Assembly: GCA_900095095.1 (NCBI GenBank)
Contig: FMBT01000330.1
Location: 186,001-250,000 of the forward strand
DNA length: 64,000 bases
Origin: Fragilariopsis cylindrus CCMP1102
Taxonomy: Eukaryota; Bacillariophyta; Bacillariophyceae; Bacillariales; Bacillariaceae
Direction: 5' to 3'
Part shown: positions 43,624 to 56,005 of the stretch, in pieces
Position numbering within the stretch: the stretch's first letter is position 1
Layout of the letters: every line of letters starts with the position of its first letter
The notes under the pieces: model-generated
What the model was told of the DNA's origin: nothing
Seen by the model: the letters and a program-made list of their open reading frames with translations, nothing else
The model's database searches: none
Program-made: the position numbers and the translations under genes

Positions 43624-46600
43624 CTAGAAACCAAAGTCTGACGAAGGACTTGCTCCACCCATCTCCTTTTCCATGTAGCTTTGTTCTAATTGCTTCATCA
43701 AATCTCTCTCTGCATCGAAGTCTACGGTCTGTTCCACCGAATTGACTTGCTTCCTTGCGTCTTCTCGTGCCTTTTTGCGTTGTGCCTCTGCTTTTTCTTC
43801 GGTTTCCTCTTGTAGGCGGGCTTCCTCCTCCTCTTCTGCTTGTCGTTGTGCCTTGATCTCTTCCCCATGTGCAACAGCTTGGGCCAAATTTTGAACTTTT
43901 TGTCGCTCTGCGTCGGCTTTAACCTTTTCCTCTCGTTTTTTCTTGTCCTCCTCACGAGCCTTTGCCGCTACGGCCTTTTCTCGAGCAGCGCCCCAAGCAT
44001 CGTCAACATCCCCGTACTTTTTCTCTGTTTCTTCCTCGAGCTTGGAAATATTCCAACTCGTAGCCCCTCCCATATCGTGATCATTATCCTCACTTTCTTC
44101 TTCCTCCTCCTCCTCCTCTTCGTCATCATCTCCTAACCCACCGAGTTGAAAGTCCTTCGATTCGTCTTGCGCGCTAGATGGTAATGGAGCAGCAACCGGT
44201 TCCGCTGTCGATTCCTCTTCGATTTCACCGTCAGATTCGGAATCGCTGTCTTCATCATTGCCGAAGGAAAAGAATGAATCGGACTTGGGTTTTTCCGCGG
44301 CAGCGGGCGAAGGGACTGGTTTGGCCTGTTTCTTTTTCGCTTGAAAAGCGGTGGGTGATTTCGTCTTCTTGGTCACCTTTGCCTTTTTGCCTTTTGGTTG
44401 CTTGATGAACTAGACACGAGACCAACACAAATTGAGAAACGCATGATCCGAACACAGGTACAAGTACAAGTAAAAGCGGATCGATTGCGAATCACAAATA
44501 TAAATCACTGAACTTAACGAAGACGACGACGATGACAAAATATTCAAAATATAACTCATTCTTACCTTAGTGACGTAACGTAGAAGTTTTCGTTGCGTCT
44601 GCGTATCGAGTTGATCGATTTCTAAGTCGATTTCATCTTCTTCGCCAGTAAGTTTGGCAGCATCTCGAATAATTTGGATCACACCATGCAAGTTATCCGG
44701 GGCTAACAATGGAATTGTCTCGGTGAGCAACTCCTGTTCTTGTAACGTGAGCGGTACGTTGATGTTGTCCTCCGCAGCAACCGGATGATGGTGTTGTTCC
44801 TTTTTCTTAGCAGCCTCCTTTTTAGGTGCGTCGGCCTTCTTTTTCGGTTTCTTCTTTCCGGCCGTAGTGCCTTTAGCATTTGACGGAGCGCCCGCTGATG
44901 ACGCCAACGCACCATATCCTCCAGTGCCCGCAGAGTTACTAAGACCACCAGCACCAACACCACGACTGCTTTCGGGTTCATCCGATGACAATTCTGCTAG
45001 GACAGTGTAAGTTTGAACTGTCTGATGTTGTAATTTCTGGATCATATTCAACATGATGTTAAATTCTTTTCGAGTAACGCCCTCGTCGTTCGTCGAAGGA
45101 GGTGGCGCCGCTCCTATAAGTGACGTCAGTGCTTGGCTGTTCGATATGGCCATCTCGTGGGCTTCGTCAAGACGATGTCGTTTCATACTCTTGATTTCTT
45201 CTTCGTATGCAATTGCCCCACCTCCACTTCGTTTGCGTTTTTTGTCACCCTTTTTGCTTTGGCCGTCGTCCGTTACTCCACCACGTCGTAGGCCCGCAAT
45301 TTGTCGTTCGATATCGCGGTATTTTTGATTGAACAAAATCAACAGATTCCGTGCAGCTTGGTGAACAGAATTGGTCGGATCAACGTTAAACATAACGGCG
45401 TTTTCAAACACCAAACGATTTAACCGAGCAAATTCTTCAGGTGATCTCACTTCAGTGGCTTCCATTTTACGATGCAATGTCCGCAGATCCATCGGTTCCT
45501 TGATGACTTGGGGATACGTTGGAATACCTAAAGCGATAGGATCAACAGGTTCGCTAAAGAAGGCACCCATTTCAACATCCTTTTCTCGAATTATCCGTAA
45601 CAAAACATTGCATTTGTCCATAATTCTTGTAAATTGAGCTTCGGGGTCGTCATCTTCAAGTCGTGACGGGACCTTAACGAGACGAGTCGATTCCCTCCGA
45701 CTCATCGCCATCCCAGCACTGCTACTACCCACAGCCATAGGAGCTGAACCGGTGGCAGCAGCAGCACGAGGTGGACCGGGTAACATCGTCGAATAAGAAC
45801 CCGATGACATGTTGTTGATGCGTTTCGCCGACATCGGAGGTAGATTCGATCCACCAGGAAGACCTGATTTCTTGCTTTTAGATACCTTTGATGAAGAAGC
45901 TTGCACTGGCTGTGGCGCGAGCAATTCTGGTAGGTAAATTCGGTACAATTCGACTTGACCACCAGTTTTCCCACTTGCAATGAGTGTTCCTGTTAAATCA
46001 AAGACACCAATTTCATTCACACCCCTCCCGTGCACATTATATGTCCCGGCCGTGTTTTCTCTGAATTTCATAACAACTTGTGTATCGACGATCGTTGATT
46101 TTCTACCTCCACCCTTCTTCAATTCAAATGAACCCTTGTAGGTATCAGAATCTAATGGAAACGGACGAGGATCACCATTAACATCACTAATAGCAGTACT
46201 TTTCTTCATCGCTTCATCCGAATGATGTGGTTCTAAACGGAAATTGAAATTACTTGTTTGACCATTAGTAAAATGTTCTCTTGTCATTGCCCATTTTCCT
46301 TGACAGCTATGAGAAGCATCCTCGTTGACTCTTAATACACCACGTGAAACAGCAGAATACGTTGGATGATCCGGTGGTTTTAATGGTTCGGCCGGTCCTC
46401 CATCTCCTCCGTCATTTAAAATCACTATATCATTTAAAGTTAGTTTGATCGCGGGGGCTGCACCAGGAACATGACGTTGGGGAGACATTTTCCGTGCTTG
46501 ACCGGGTGCGTTGATGGGTGGCGGAGCAGATGTTACCAATTTACTATTACTACCACTGGAACTATTAGCTGATGATTTTACCTTTTTTACTAAAAAATGA

Positions 46601-47748
46601 CGAAAGATAGTAACGACATTGTCTTTTGTTAATGTACCTGTAATGGTATATTTTCCAAATGCGTTACTACCCTTCCCTTCAACATTATGATACCCAGCAT
46701 TATTTTTACGAAATCGTAATGTAATATCCTTTTCAGAAATTTTCGTTTTCCCACCTTCTTCATTGTTCAAATCGAACCAACCACTATAACGACCCGATAC
46801 AGGAAAGGATGCATTTGGACTAGAACTTTTATGTTCATATTCAAACCGGTTACATAATCCACGTGTATTGTCAGGATCACTCAGTAGAAAATCAAGTCCA
46901 GATGACCACATACCAGTAATACTATGTACAACATTTTCATTTCCCAATAATTGATGTGGATCATTAAATGCTTGTTCCTGGTCACCTTCCTTCACTAATT
47001 TTCCACGCAAGCAAACAACATTCTTTTCATATGACTCTGATGGTTGTGGTAATTTACCTGATAAAAATGATGATTGGTGACTATTAAGACTATTGTTTTT
47101 TGATTTTTTCATTTTCTTTCCACCATCAGCACCACCACCAGCTTGTGCGCCTGCCGACGCAGAGCCAGTTGTTGTTGCTGCTGCTGCAGATGAATCATAT
47201 CGTTTACGTAATTCAATGCTATATTGTCCATCATCATCATGGTTTGGTCCTGGCTTGGCTGTACCATTAATATGAAAGATACCAAATTGATTCACACCGG
47301 TACCATCAACTTTGTATTCATTATTACTATCTTCAATTTTTGTAAATTTAATTTTTACACCAGATTCAGGTATAACTTTAGATCGTTCTTTTTGTTTCCC
47401 TTTACTGGTTGTGTGATAATATGCTAAACTAAATGAACCATGGAATTCACCATCTTTTGGTAGTGTAGTTAAATCAGTATCAGTTTCATCCTCTGTTAAA
47501 CTTCGTAATAGTTCAAATTTTTGTGGTGGGAATGTATTTGAATTTTCATAATTCCACATCCCACGAATCAAATGTTGTCTCGGTTCTGAGTTGTATGATA
47601 AAGTTCCACGTAATACAGGTGGAGGAGGACTACTACTAGCCGGTGCTGTGGATGTCGCTGCCGGAGTCGCCGCCGGAGCTGCTGCTGCTGCTGTCGTTTC
47701 CGACTTCACTACCGTTGATCCTCCATTTGCATTTGCATTCACATTCAC
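43624..47748 (-). CDS. BET-type bromodomain-NET protein with triple repeat modules
   Basis: Two exons, 44566-47748 and 43624-44409, are joined by a 156-base intron (GTAAGA donor, TCTAG acceptor), joining RYVTK to FIKQPKGKK. The N-terminal 600 residues hold three related modules of about 140 residues (about 45-195, 245-400, 466-607), each starting with an LRG-type strand and a G-x-W motif and ending G-x-G-x-N-x-F/I-G-x-F/Y-x-I/L-x-GT. A bromodomain follows near 710-820 (YPQVIKEPMDLRTLHRKM, with the acetyl-lysine-binding Asn in FENAVMFNVD), and an NET domain near 1000-1061 (DEIDLEIDQLDTQTQRKL). This is the BET layout with one bromodomain. The second exon is an acidic and Lys-rich tail with a long charged helix, usual for BET C-termini. 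The protein should read acetylated histones and recruit transcription factors. The start is unclear: the frame has no ATG at 47748, and the acidic region upstream lies in another frame. Confidence 0.85.
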
Positions 47749-48595
47749 ATTCCTTCGCAGAATTGGAGGTGGCGGAAGAAGAAGCAGAATCGGTTATATT
47801 ATTGTTGGCAGTGGCAGTGGCAGTCTCCTCCTCCTCCTCTCCTGTTTTGATGGGTGTAGTTGTTACAGCAGCAGTTTCCTGCGCTGTTGTACTTGAGTTG
47901 TTTGATTCTATCATCATCTTAGTATCAGTATCTCCACTACCATCACCGTCACCCTCATTGTCGTCGTCGTCGTCGTCCTCCTCATCCTTCGAAACAGAAA
48001 CAGAGTCGGTTATAGTATTGTTGGCAGTGGCAGTGGCAGTCTCCTCCTCCTCCTCTCCTGTTTTGATGGGTGTAGTTGTTGCAGCAGTTTCCTGCGCTAT
48101 TGTACTGGAGTTGTTTGATTCTATCATCATTTTAGTATCAGTATCTCCACTACCATCACCGTCACCCTCATTGTCGTCGTCGTCGTCCTCCTCCTTCTCT
48201 TCCTCTTCCTTCGAAACAGAGACAGAGTCAGCAGAGGTAGCAGCAGCAGCAGTATCAGACGTAGAAGAGGCATCTTCCATCACAACATCATTATTTTCGT
48301 TGTCGTCATCGACGTCGACGTCACCACTGTCTCCTTCAGTAGTTGTTTGTTTCTCTTCCTCCTTTTACCGTGTCCTGATGTGGTCCTTTTTGTTGTCCTT
48401 CTCCCTCTTCATTACTATTCTCCTTTTCGGAGAAGAAGAAGAAGAAGAAGAACTTTCTCCTCTGTCGTTCGCCATTACGTTCTTACTGTTGCTCATTAAT
48501 TCTTCGGTTTCTGTAACTTCTTTGGATGTTGATGGTGATGGTGATGATGGTGATGATGATGACGGTCGTTGCATATTTTCTCCGTCTATGTCCAT
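47749..48595 (-). CDS. acidic N-terminal region, probably of the BET gene
   Basis: An ATG at 48595 starts MDIDGENMQRPSSSS, a Ser and Lys-rich sequence that meets a TAA at 48365-48367. The same frame then reopens as KEEEKQTTTEGDSGDVDVDD and MEDASSTSD, followed by two near-identical 72-residue acidic repeats to about 47780. The frame then differs by one base from that of the BET modules (reading NVNVNANANGG). The composition is continuous across these interruptions, so I take this as the BET protein N-terminus, either split by introns I cannot place, or carrying one stop and one single-base indel. A polypyrimidine tract before a GAAG at about 47755 would be a reasonable acceptor. It could instead be an upstream frame in the leader. 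Confidence 0.4.
47791..48222. repeat. tandem duplication of 216 bases in an acidic coding region
   Basis: Two copies at 47791-48006 and 48007-48222, about 90 percent identical by eye; both begin CGGTTATA. The offset is a multiple of three. The unit contains triplet runs that probably drive the slippage. Confidence 0.85.
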
Positions 48596-49706
48596 TGCAT
48601 TATTAAATTATAATTCAAATAAATTGTTGTGTAATTAATTAATAATGATATTTAAATATTGTTTTGTTTTTTATTGTTTTTTGCTAGCTTTTTTATTTTT
48701 GATTGAATAGTTGAATATTGTCGAGTCTATTGATTGTGAATGTGTGTATTTTTTGTTTTTGTTAGGAAGTAGATATAGATAGTATTGTATTGTAGCAATG
48801 ATTTGCGTTTTGTAGCTAGTTAATGTTTTTGTTATTGTTATTGTTGTGTTACTTGCATTGCTTGTTTTAGGGAAAATAGGGTTTGGTTTAAGGTCTGTTA
48901 GTCTGTTACGATAAGCTAGACTATTTAAATTACAGTAAATTAATGTCGATGTTGAGGGATGCTAGCAGAGGATAGGATCGATACGACGTTGGATAGAGTA
49001 GGAACCTAATGTTGGTATTGAAGCGATGTTAGAGACCCCACACAAGATTGAAAACAAAACGAAACTAAAACTCCGGTTAAACTCAACAACAGCACATGCA
49101 TTGTTGTTCATCACGACAACCTTTTCTTCAATCCTCTTCCTTGCTGCACTACCGTAAGTTACTCAAAACAACAGCGCGCTACTGGTACCGGAACTGGAAT
49201 TAGTTGGAGTGAGTGGTTCTCAAGCAGTGGAGTGAGTGACGACGCGCGTAAGAGAAAGTCTATTCTGTAATCGCGCGCATCAGAAAAGCGCCATCCTCGC
49301 TCGTACCGTTGTGACGTCACAATTAATTGTGAATTTCAAAAATTCACAGCCACCACGAATGAAATCGAATCGAATGAATCAAACCATACATAATATGATG
49401 AGGACGGAAATTGGCGATGTGTCTAAAAAATTCATCTAAGTAGACTCGCATAATTATCGCTATTTCAAATTCTCCTACTAGCAGTATCCTAAACATCACG
49501 GCGAATATGGATGGATCAATAGTGGAGGTAGGTACTATTCAGATACTGGTGTGCTACAGTACTGTACAGTTATAGTATTGAAAAACGATTCAGTTAGAAA
49601 CTTCCTCTGTCACACCATCTCATCAGTAATGTCACGCACAGTCAGCTAGCTATTCAACATATCGTAACACATCATATTAACTAACAACCAAATAACAATT
49701 TCGACC
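48596..49706. promoter_or_regulatory. 5' region of divergent genes, nothing recognised
   Basis: About 1110 bases between the BET region and the secretory coiled-coil gene. It is AT-rich near the BET end and has GTTATTGTTATTG repeats near 48830. The frame at 49236-49439 lacks protein features. No RNA gene or element seen. Confidence 0.5.
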
Positions 49707-52700
49707 ATGAGGAGGATTATAGCAGTGCCAATACTGTATCGGCTTCTGATGAAACTATTGATATGTGCCATCATTGTGCAAGTAACTGGAGTTGTAAATG
49801 CAGAAGGAGGAGGAGAGGAGGAGGAACACAAATGATGTCGCAACTGCGGCAACCTTACAACGAGAGGTGGACTCTCTTCAAGAACGATTAGAGCTTTTTG
49901 AAATGAAACACGAAACGTTACAGGCAGCATCCGAACAATTTAAGATACAATCAAAAAGTGTGAAATTAAAACTTGACGAGGAACGAAAGCGATATGATAT
50001 CCTTGCATCGGAAAAACGATCGTTAGTGACAGGTCTTGAAACGAAGTTGGAAAACGCCCTCGAAGACCAAAAATCAGTATTGAATGATACCGTTTTGTCT
50101 GAACATATAGAGAAACAGAATTCACTCAAAGCAGAGAAAGAAGAACTTGACGAAAAGTTGCAGCTATCAGAGCATCAACGATCGATGGTTGAAAAAAGTC
50201 ATCAAGCAAAGTTACAGGAACAAAACAAACGATATGAGTTACTCGAAAAGAAGAAATTAACATCAGATGATAAATTACGTTCCGAAATTGTTGACCTGAA
50301 AAAGAGACTTCATACAGTAAATCACAGGCCGAATCTTTTGAAGAATCGTGGAGAGAGGTTATTGCTGAATCGGATGCGAAAGATGAATTGATACAAGAAG
50401 AATCGATAAAACGTGTAGAGGAAGCCGGGTCTATGGGAGCAACGCATCAATAAACTTAACGCTGATTCCAAAGACTTGTTGTCAGATCTAGAAGAAAGGA
50501 CGAGGATTGATTAAATCCGAAACAGCTCGTACTTTACTTCTTGAAAATACTCTTGAATCAGATGTACAAATTGAACAACACAATGCTCAAATTGAAACAA
50601 TGACGGCTGTCGTCAATGATCTTCGTCAAGAAATAGAAGAAAAAGATGCAAAGACCGAGACACTTCAAAATGAAATTGTGGAAATAAAGTTTGAACTTGA
50701 CACCAGCCAAAGGAAATGAAACAATCGAATCAAGAAAAGTCCAAACTCACTAAGACGTACACGGAAGCCTTAAATAAGCTAACGGTCAGAACAATGGTCT
50801 CCGTAATGTAGTGGTTGATACGAAATTTGAATTGGAAAATAGTCAAAATCAAACAAAAGAATTTAGACAAGAAACGACCGAGATCACCAAGGCCCAAGAA
50901 GAAACTCTTAGGGAACTCGAAAGTGAAGGGAAGAAATTGAAGGCATCCAGGACCGAGCTTGCATATTTAAAACGGGAGTACGAAATGATGACGGATCAAT
51001 TCCACGAATCTGACGAGAAAGTCCAAGATTTGATCCAACGTATTGACGAAGAGGCTACGAAGTATGCAGAAATCAAAGAAGCGCTAGACACTAAAGAAAA
51101 AGACGTGGTTAAGTCGAAAGAAAACTTCAAAATCATCAAAGAGCACAACGCTATGTTACAAGAGAAGCTGCATGAATTAGAAGGGAAGGTCAAAGAATTG
51201 ACAGAACAACTGAAGTTGAAAGCCTCAAAGAATTCATATCTACAGAAGACACTGCTCGATACAAAATACAAACTTGAAGACAGCCAGAGCAAAGCAGAAC
51301 AGCTCGAGGAGATGCAAATAGATTCGAGTACAACTAGTGATGAACTTCTACAACTTGAAATTAAAAACAATAAAATAACGAAACAAAAAAATGTTCTTGA
51401 ACGAGAGCTCCAAGAATCGACCACGTTATATATCGATATTAGCAGAGAAATGAATGTCCTGAAAGACCAGCTCAACGCTACTGAGTCAAAATCACAAAAG
51501 TTCTCGAATATGTATGAATCGCTGAAGGTAGAGAAGGATGTTCTTGGTCGTAACTTGCGTGCTGCAAGTCTTGACGTCCAAGAGAAGATCAGCGCATTCG
51601 AACAATGTGATAAAGAGCTTCGAATTGTTCAATCGATGCATACTACAAAAGCACAGCTCGACAAAAACAAGGACAATGAAGCATTCGAGCAATGCGACAA
51701 AGAGCTTCGTGATACGCGTACAGAATATTCGACACTCATTCGAGAACACAATGATGCCAAGGACTTAATTAACGAGAAACAAGCGGAAATATTGCTCCAG
51801 CAAAATGCCATCGTTCAGCGCAGGAATGACTTGACTGAAATTAAAATGAAAAACTCGAAATTGATTGCAGATCTTGCGGCCGCAAACGGAAGTTTGATTG
51901 GAGCTAGATCGACCATTACTAGAATGGAAACGCCAGTCCTTCCTCAAGAGACTGAAGTTGTCTCTGTCAGGAAAATAAGCGAAGACGAGAGTCAATCTTC
52001 AAATGTTCAAGAAATTCCGAATGAAGAAAGTGCTATGATGAATGAAGTTCTCTCTCACATCGATAATTCTACGAGTTCCGACCCCTCAAGCGAAGACGAG
52101 ATTCAATCTTCAAATGTCAAAGAAATCCAGAATGAAGCAAATGATGTGATGAATAAAGTGCCCTCTCATGTAGATAATTCCAAGAGATCCGACCACTCAA
52201 CTGAAAACGATCCAACCAGTACTCCCACTCCAACGCAAAATATGTGGGGATGGTTCAGAAGGATCGTTTCATTCTTTCGGTGGCTGGATTACGCACTTTA
52301 TAAGATCCTCCGGGTCGTCGTGGACTCAGCTGGATTATTGACAAAGAGCTTTGGGAAGATAAGTAGTTTATCTAGTTTTGGATGGGTTCAAAACGGAACT
52401 GCTCATTTTGAGCGATTTGCTGCTAATTTCAAGTATATGTTTTCTATCGTGGCGTTGGTGTTAAACGAATTCCGTATCATTCACGATGCACTTGTATCGC
52501 TATTCGAATTTGAAATGACTTTTGTGTCCAGTCTTCTATCAAGCGAGCAAGACAGAAGCGGTTTCTCCTTTTTGATTCGTCATAGCAACATGATTGTCAT
52601 ACTTGGGGAAGTTATTGCTGCTCTTTTGGGTCTAGACTTCATCATCTCTTCCTTTTTATATCCAAGACGAAGACGGAAACGTCCTACAGCAAAAACGATC

Positions 52701-52754
52701 GAAGTTCCCAAAACAGCCAACGCCAGTTTACTGCGAAAAGCCAACAATCTCTAA
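49707..52754 (+). CDS. secretory coiled-coil protein with C-terminal membrane segments; 5' part frame-broken
   Basis: An ATG at 49707 starts a good signal peptide (RLLMKLLICAIIVQVTGVVNA), followed by a Glu run. Coiled-coil sequence then continues to about residue 900, for example LQREVDSLQERLELFE, LEGKVKELTEQLKLKASKN, and LETKLENALEDQ. The first kilobase changes frame about six times (near 49800-49840, 50316, 50437, 50507, 50716 and 50800); from 50811 the frame is open for 647 residues to 52754. The C-terminus has two 37-residue acidic repeats, a WGWFRRIVSFFRWLDYALY amphipathic stretch and two likely membrane segments (VIAALLGLDFIISSFLY before a RRRRKR). A membrane-anchored luminal tether or cell-wall-associated protein is plausible. 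No family is recognised. Whether it is active is uncertain; the breaks are all in the first third. Confidence 0.55.
51979..52200. repeat. in-frame 111-base tandem repeat
   Basis: Copies at 51979-52089 and 52090-52200 (offset 111) share GCGAAGACGAGA and CAATCTTCAAATGT and encode two similar 37-residue acidic units, SEDE-x-QSSNV...MNEV or MNKV...SHIDNS or SHVDNS. They have diverged at roughly a quarter of positions. Confidence 0.8.
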
Positions 52755-54187
52755 AACACCATTTCGATACACTGTATATTATTAGTAATTGTTAGCATTA
52801 GGAAAAACATGTAGAACAAATTAAACCTCGTTAACCTTCTAATTTTGTCAGAAATAAATGCTCCCAACGTATAGATTATATCGTATGCATTAAAATTATA
52901 GGAAAATGTTTGCCTACCTACTGAATATTTGTGACAACTCTAAACTCTAGCTAATGATTAGACACTCTATAGGTTCAGGTATGGAATATCAAAATTTCAG
53001 CGAGAAAACTTACTTATTTACCATTTCTATATTTACCTGCATACTGAACTTGTTCTTTTGATGGTAATGCAGATCCAACATCGTCACTCACTGATGAGAC
53101 TCTTGCTTGCCATAATTTTTCAGTAAATTTGAAAGCATCTCTATGACTGTTGTAAAACAGTTGACCTTCTTAGATCAGTACTCACACAAATATCATTATC
53201 TAACACACAAAAAGTCAGTAAGCTATCAGGAGAAGGGAAAAAGGGGTTCAGGCATATTGCCCACATCTTAATTTCCCCTCACACATTCATCATTTATGTG
53301 CTGTAATGAGAGGAATGTATGCTGAAGCTGAATTTTGGTCCATCTGTAATATTATCACTGAACATTCCAACATGCGTAACAAATAGTGTGCATCTAACAA
53401 TTACTTCCATCCCATACTTGTCTAATCAAATATGTTAGCAAGGTAATAAAAGAATGACAAATTGTAATCTCCCATATTTTCATTGTTATACTGCATGTAC
53501 AAAAGATGCACCAAACGTGTCAATTGCATAGAAAAAACTGGACTACCCATTTATCAATGACTGGCTACCATCAAACAAGCACAACAAAACAACAACAGGC
53601 GTGGTCTTGCTTGAACTATAGACAAAAGTTAGCGCGCACAATACTTGCGTTTAGGAAAATCACCTAAAGAATTCAAATGGAAAACTATTCCATAAATGAA
53701 CATGACAATGGGAATTCAATTGGCATTATTTCCACTTTCAATGATACAAAATTAATACTATAAATACCTAATATGAAGAAACAAAGAAGATTACTGGGGT
53801 TGAATCTGGTCTGTGGGGGAAATGCTGTGAAGTTATATAGGGATGACAGGCAAATTTTCAAATCACCACAAGCAGTGCATAAGAGAGGAGGATTACAAAT
53901 CAAATAGTAGAGTAGTAGATAAAGTAGTAGTACAGAAGTGTCTACTATCCTTCCTAGATATTAATGAACTATATATTCAGTTTTATTATCAGAGCCTTAA
54001 AAGAGGACCCGCTCTCAACAGGTATGTTTGGCATGTATTTCCAAAAAATCCGATGATGTATCTCTTCTTCTATAAGCAAGTTTATATTTATATAACTTGT
54101 TATTTAAAAGCTGCAGCTTTGCTCCTCAACTTCTTAGAAAGAAGAAAGTCAACAGTCTACCCGCCTATTATTCTATATTAATTGTGT
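52755..54187. other. intergenic or element 3' flank, nothing recognised
   Basis: About 1430 bases with AT-rich sequence, including the 3' end of the coiled-coil gene and the region past the last frame of the LINE-like element. Frames at 53685-53903 and 53843-54181 have no features. I could not find a poly-A tail or flanking direct repeats marking the element's end. Confidence 0.45.
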
Positions 54188-55904
54188 TTACTTTGGTTCA
54201 TCCCCAAATCGATCATCGATCTCCTGTATCTCAACGTCCATGACTGTCTTTGTTCTGCTAGTTGATCTTTTCTTACCCAGTTGCGCGTATAGCTTCGATA
54301 TCATATGATTCATTTTGTACTTTGTTGTCTTTGCTTGCACTACTCTGCTTGATGATCTTTTCTTTTTCAGTCGTTTGAACACATTTGTGAGTGGATTATT
54401 ATGCATTTTCTTTAGTGTTGCTTTCTTTCCTTTGTTTGTTTTCCGTGATACTGTAGTCTTTGCTGGTTTGTTTGCAGTGAAGTGTCTCCATATCGGTTTA
54501 CTGTTGTCTTGAGCAAGTTCTTTTACTCTTTTCATACTGTGATCAATGACTTCTCTCCATCTGTTTATCCACTTTTTCAGTTGCTGATTTGTATCTGCCA
54601 GTCTTGTTTTAGCGGTTCATTGAATATCTTCAATTCATCTTCTGGCAGTACCATTTCTTTCAATGTGTATAGATGGGTGATTTTCTTGGTGAGTGAATCA
54701 TATTCTGCCACTATTCTACCTCCCAGTACTGGTGTATTACGGTCAATGCATCTGTCGGTCCAAGTTTCATGTATGATGGGTATGATTGCCTGGAAGAAGG
54801 CATGGAACGCTTCTGTTTTGTTCTTTTTCTTTGTTCCCTTGTTGGTCTTTGCTTCTTTTCGCTTCTTGTTCTTCTGTGCTCTTGCGTACGCTCTTGGATC
54901 CGACAGTTTCCTTCTAGTTATGAATGCTTTCTGTTGTATTTTCCATTGTTTCGAAAACTTTCCTCTGAGTAGATTATCCCAACCTATTACCACTTGTTCA
55001 TCAATAAGTAGTGTGTACCTTTTGTATATTTGATTGTTGTCCACATCCTCTTGGCCCCTTAGTCTTAGCATTGCGGTTGATACTGATTGGCCTTTAAAGT
55101 AAGTCATTAGTCCCTCCCTCATTATATCACACAGTCGTGGATCCACTGTGTTTCTTAATAGATTAATCTGATTGAGAACCTTCTTCCTTATGCTACGTCG
55201 GTGAGAGCATTGGAGTATGTGGTCATCGTCTTCATTATCCAAGCATGATGCACATCTTTGATCGTGAAAGTGATCCTTCTTGTGGACCCTTTCTCCTGTA
55301 GGTAGTTTCCTTATGCAAAATTTATGCATCCATTGTATGCCTTTTGTAGCTAGATATTTCTTATATACTGGTCGGAATACGTCCCAATCAATTATGTCAA
55401 ATATATTTTCACTCCATCCAAACCTTTTACAGTAGTACTGTTTTAGTGGTTTTAGGTGGATGATCTCTCTTACTGTTCGCTTTAGGTCTCTTGTTATAGT
55501 TCGATGATTGATGTGAAACTGAATGGCTGTGTCTGGATCCATTGGTACTCTTGGTTCTCCTGTAGTCTCTTAAGTCCTATTGTTGCAAGTTCATCTGCTT
55601 CCGAATTGAGGTATGCATTCAGTGGCATTGCTTTCTTATCAAACACCAGATCATCCTGGTGACTCTTTACCCAGTTAATCTTTGGATATGTTCGAAACCA
55701 CTTCAGTGCCTTGTGTAACGCTGATAGCACGTCCCATTCCGAGTCAAGTACCATTGCTAGTGATGCTGTAGGATATGCTCCGTATGCCTCCAGTTTGTTG
55801 ATCATGCTAAGACTGTCTGTATATACTTGGATTTTGCTTCGTATTGGTTCGTCGCACTGTAGTAAGTTATCATAATATTTTGTCATAAGTGTTACCAATC
55901 TCAC
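54188..55904 (-). CDS. LINE-like element: RNase H and zinc-knuckle portion
   Basis: Three frames in order on the minus strand. 55494-55904 carries RNase H motifs (VYTDSLSMINKLEAYG, NSEADELA), continuing from the DGG motif at the end of the neighbouring frame. 54577-55542 carries a zinc-finger-like CASCLDNEDDDHILQCSH region behind HKFCIRKLP, which matches the C-terminal zf-RVT-like end seen in many LINE-like proteins, followed by helices with DNLLRGKFSKQWKIQQKAF. 54188-54535 is a basic, Lys/Arg/Ser-rich tail (KKKRSSSRVVQAKTTKYKMN). The separation into three frames reflects small indels. These parts remove the RNA strand and help bind the template during target-primed reverse transcription. Confidence 0.75.
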
Positions 55905-56005
55905 TGCTGCAAGGAAGGCACATATTTCTGACCTAAAAGATAAGGGGTCGTTTCCTGATGGCTGTCCATAACATGATAGTAAGATTTCTCCGTCCTCATC
56001 TGCAA

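Noticed and set aside
47643-48638. 331-codon plus-strand frame opposite the BET N-terminus
   Set aside because: Ser, Leu and Val-rich mirror of the Glu/Asp-coding repeats on the minus strand.
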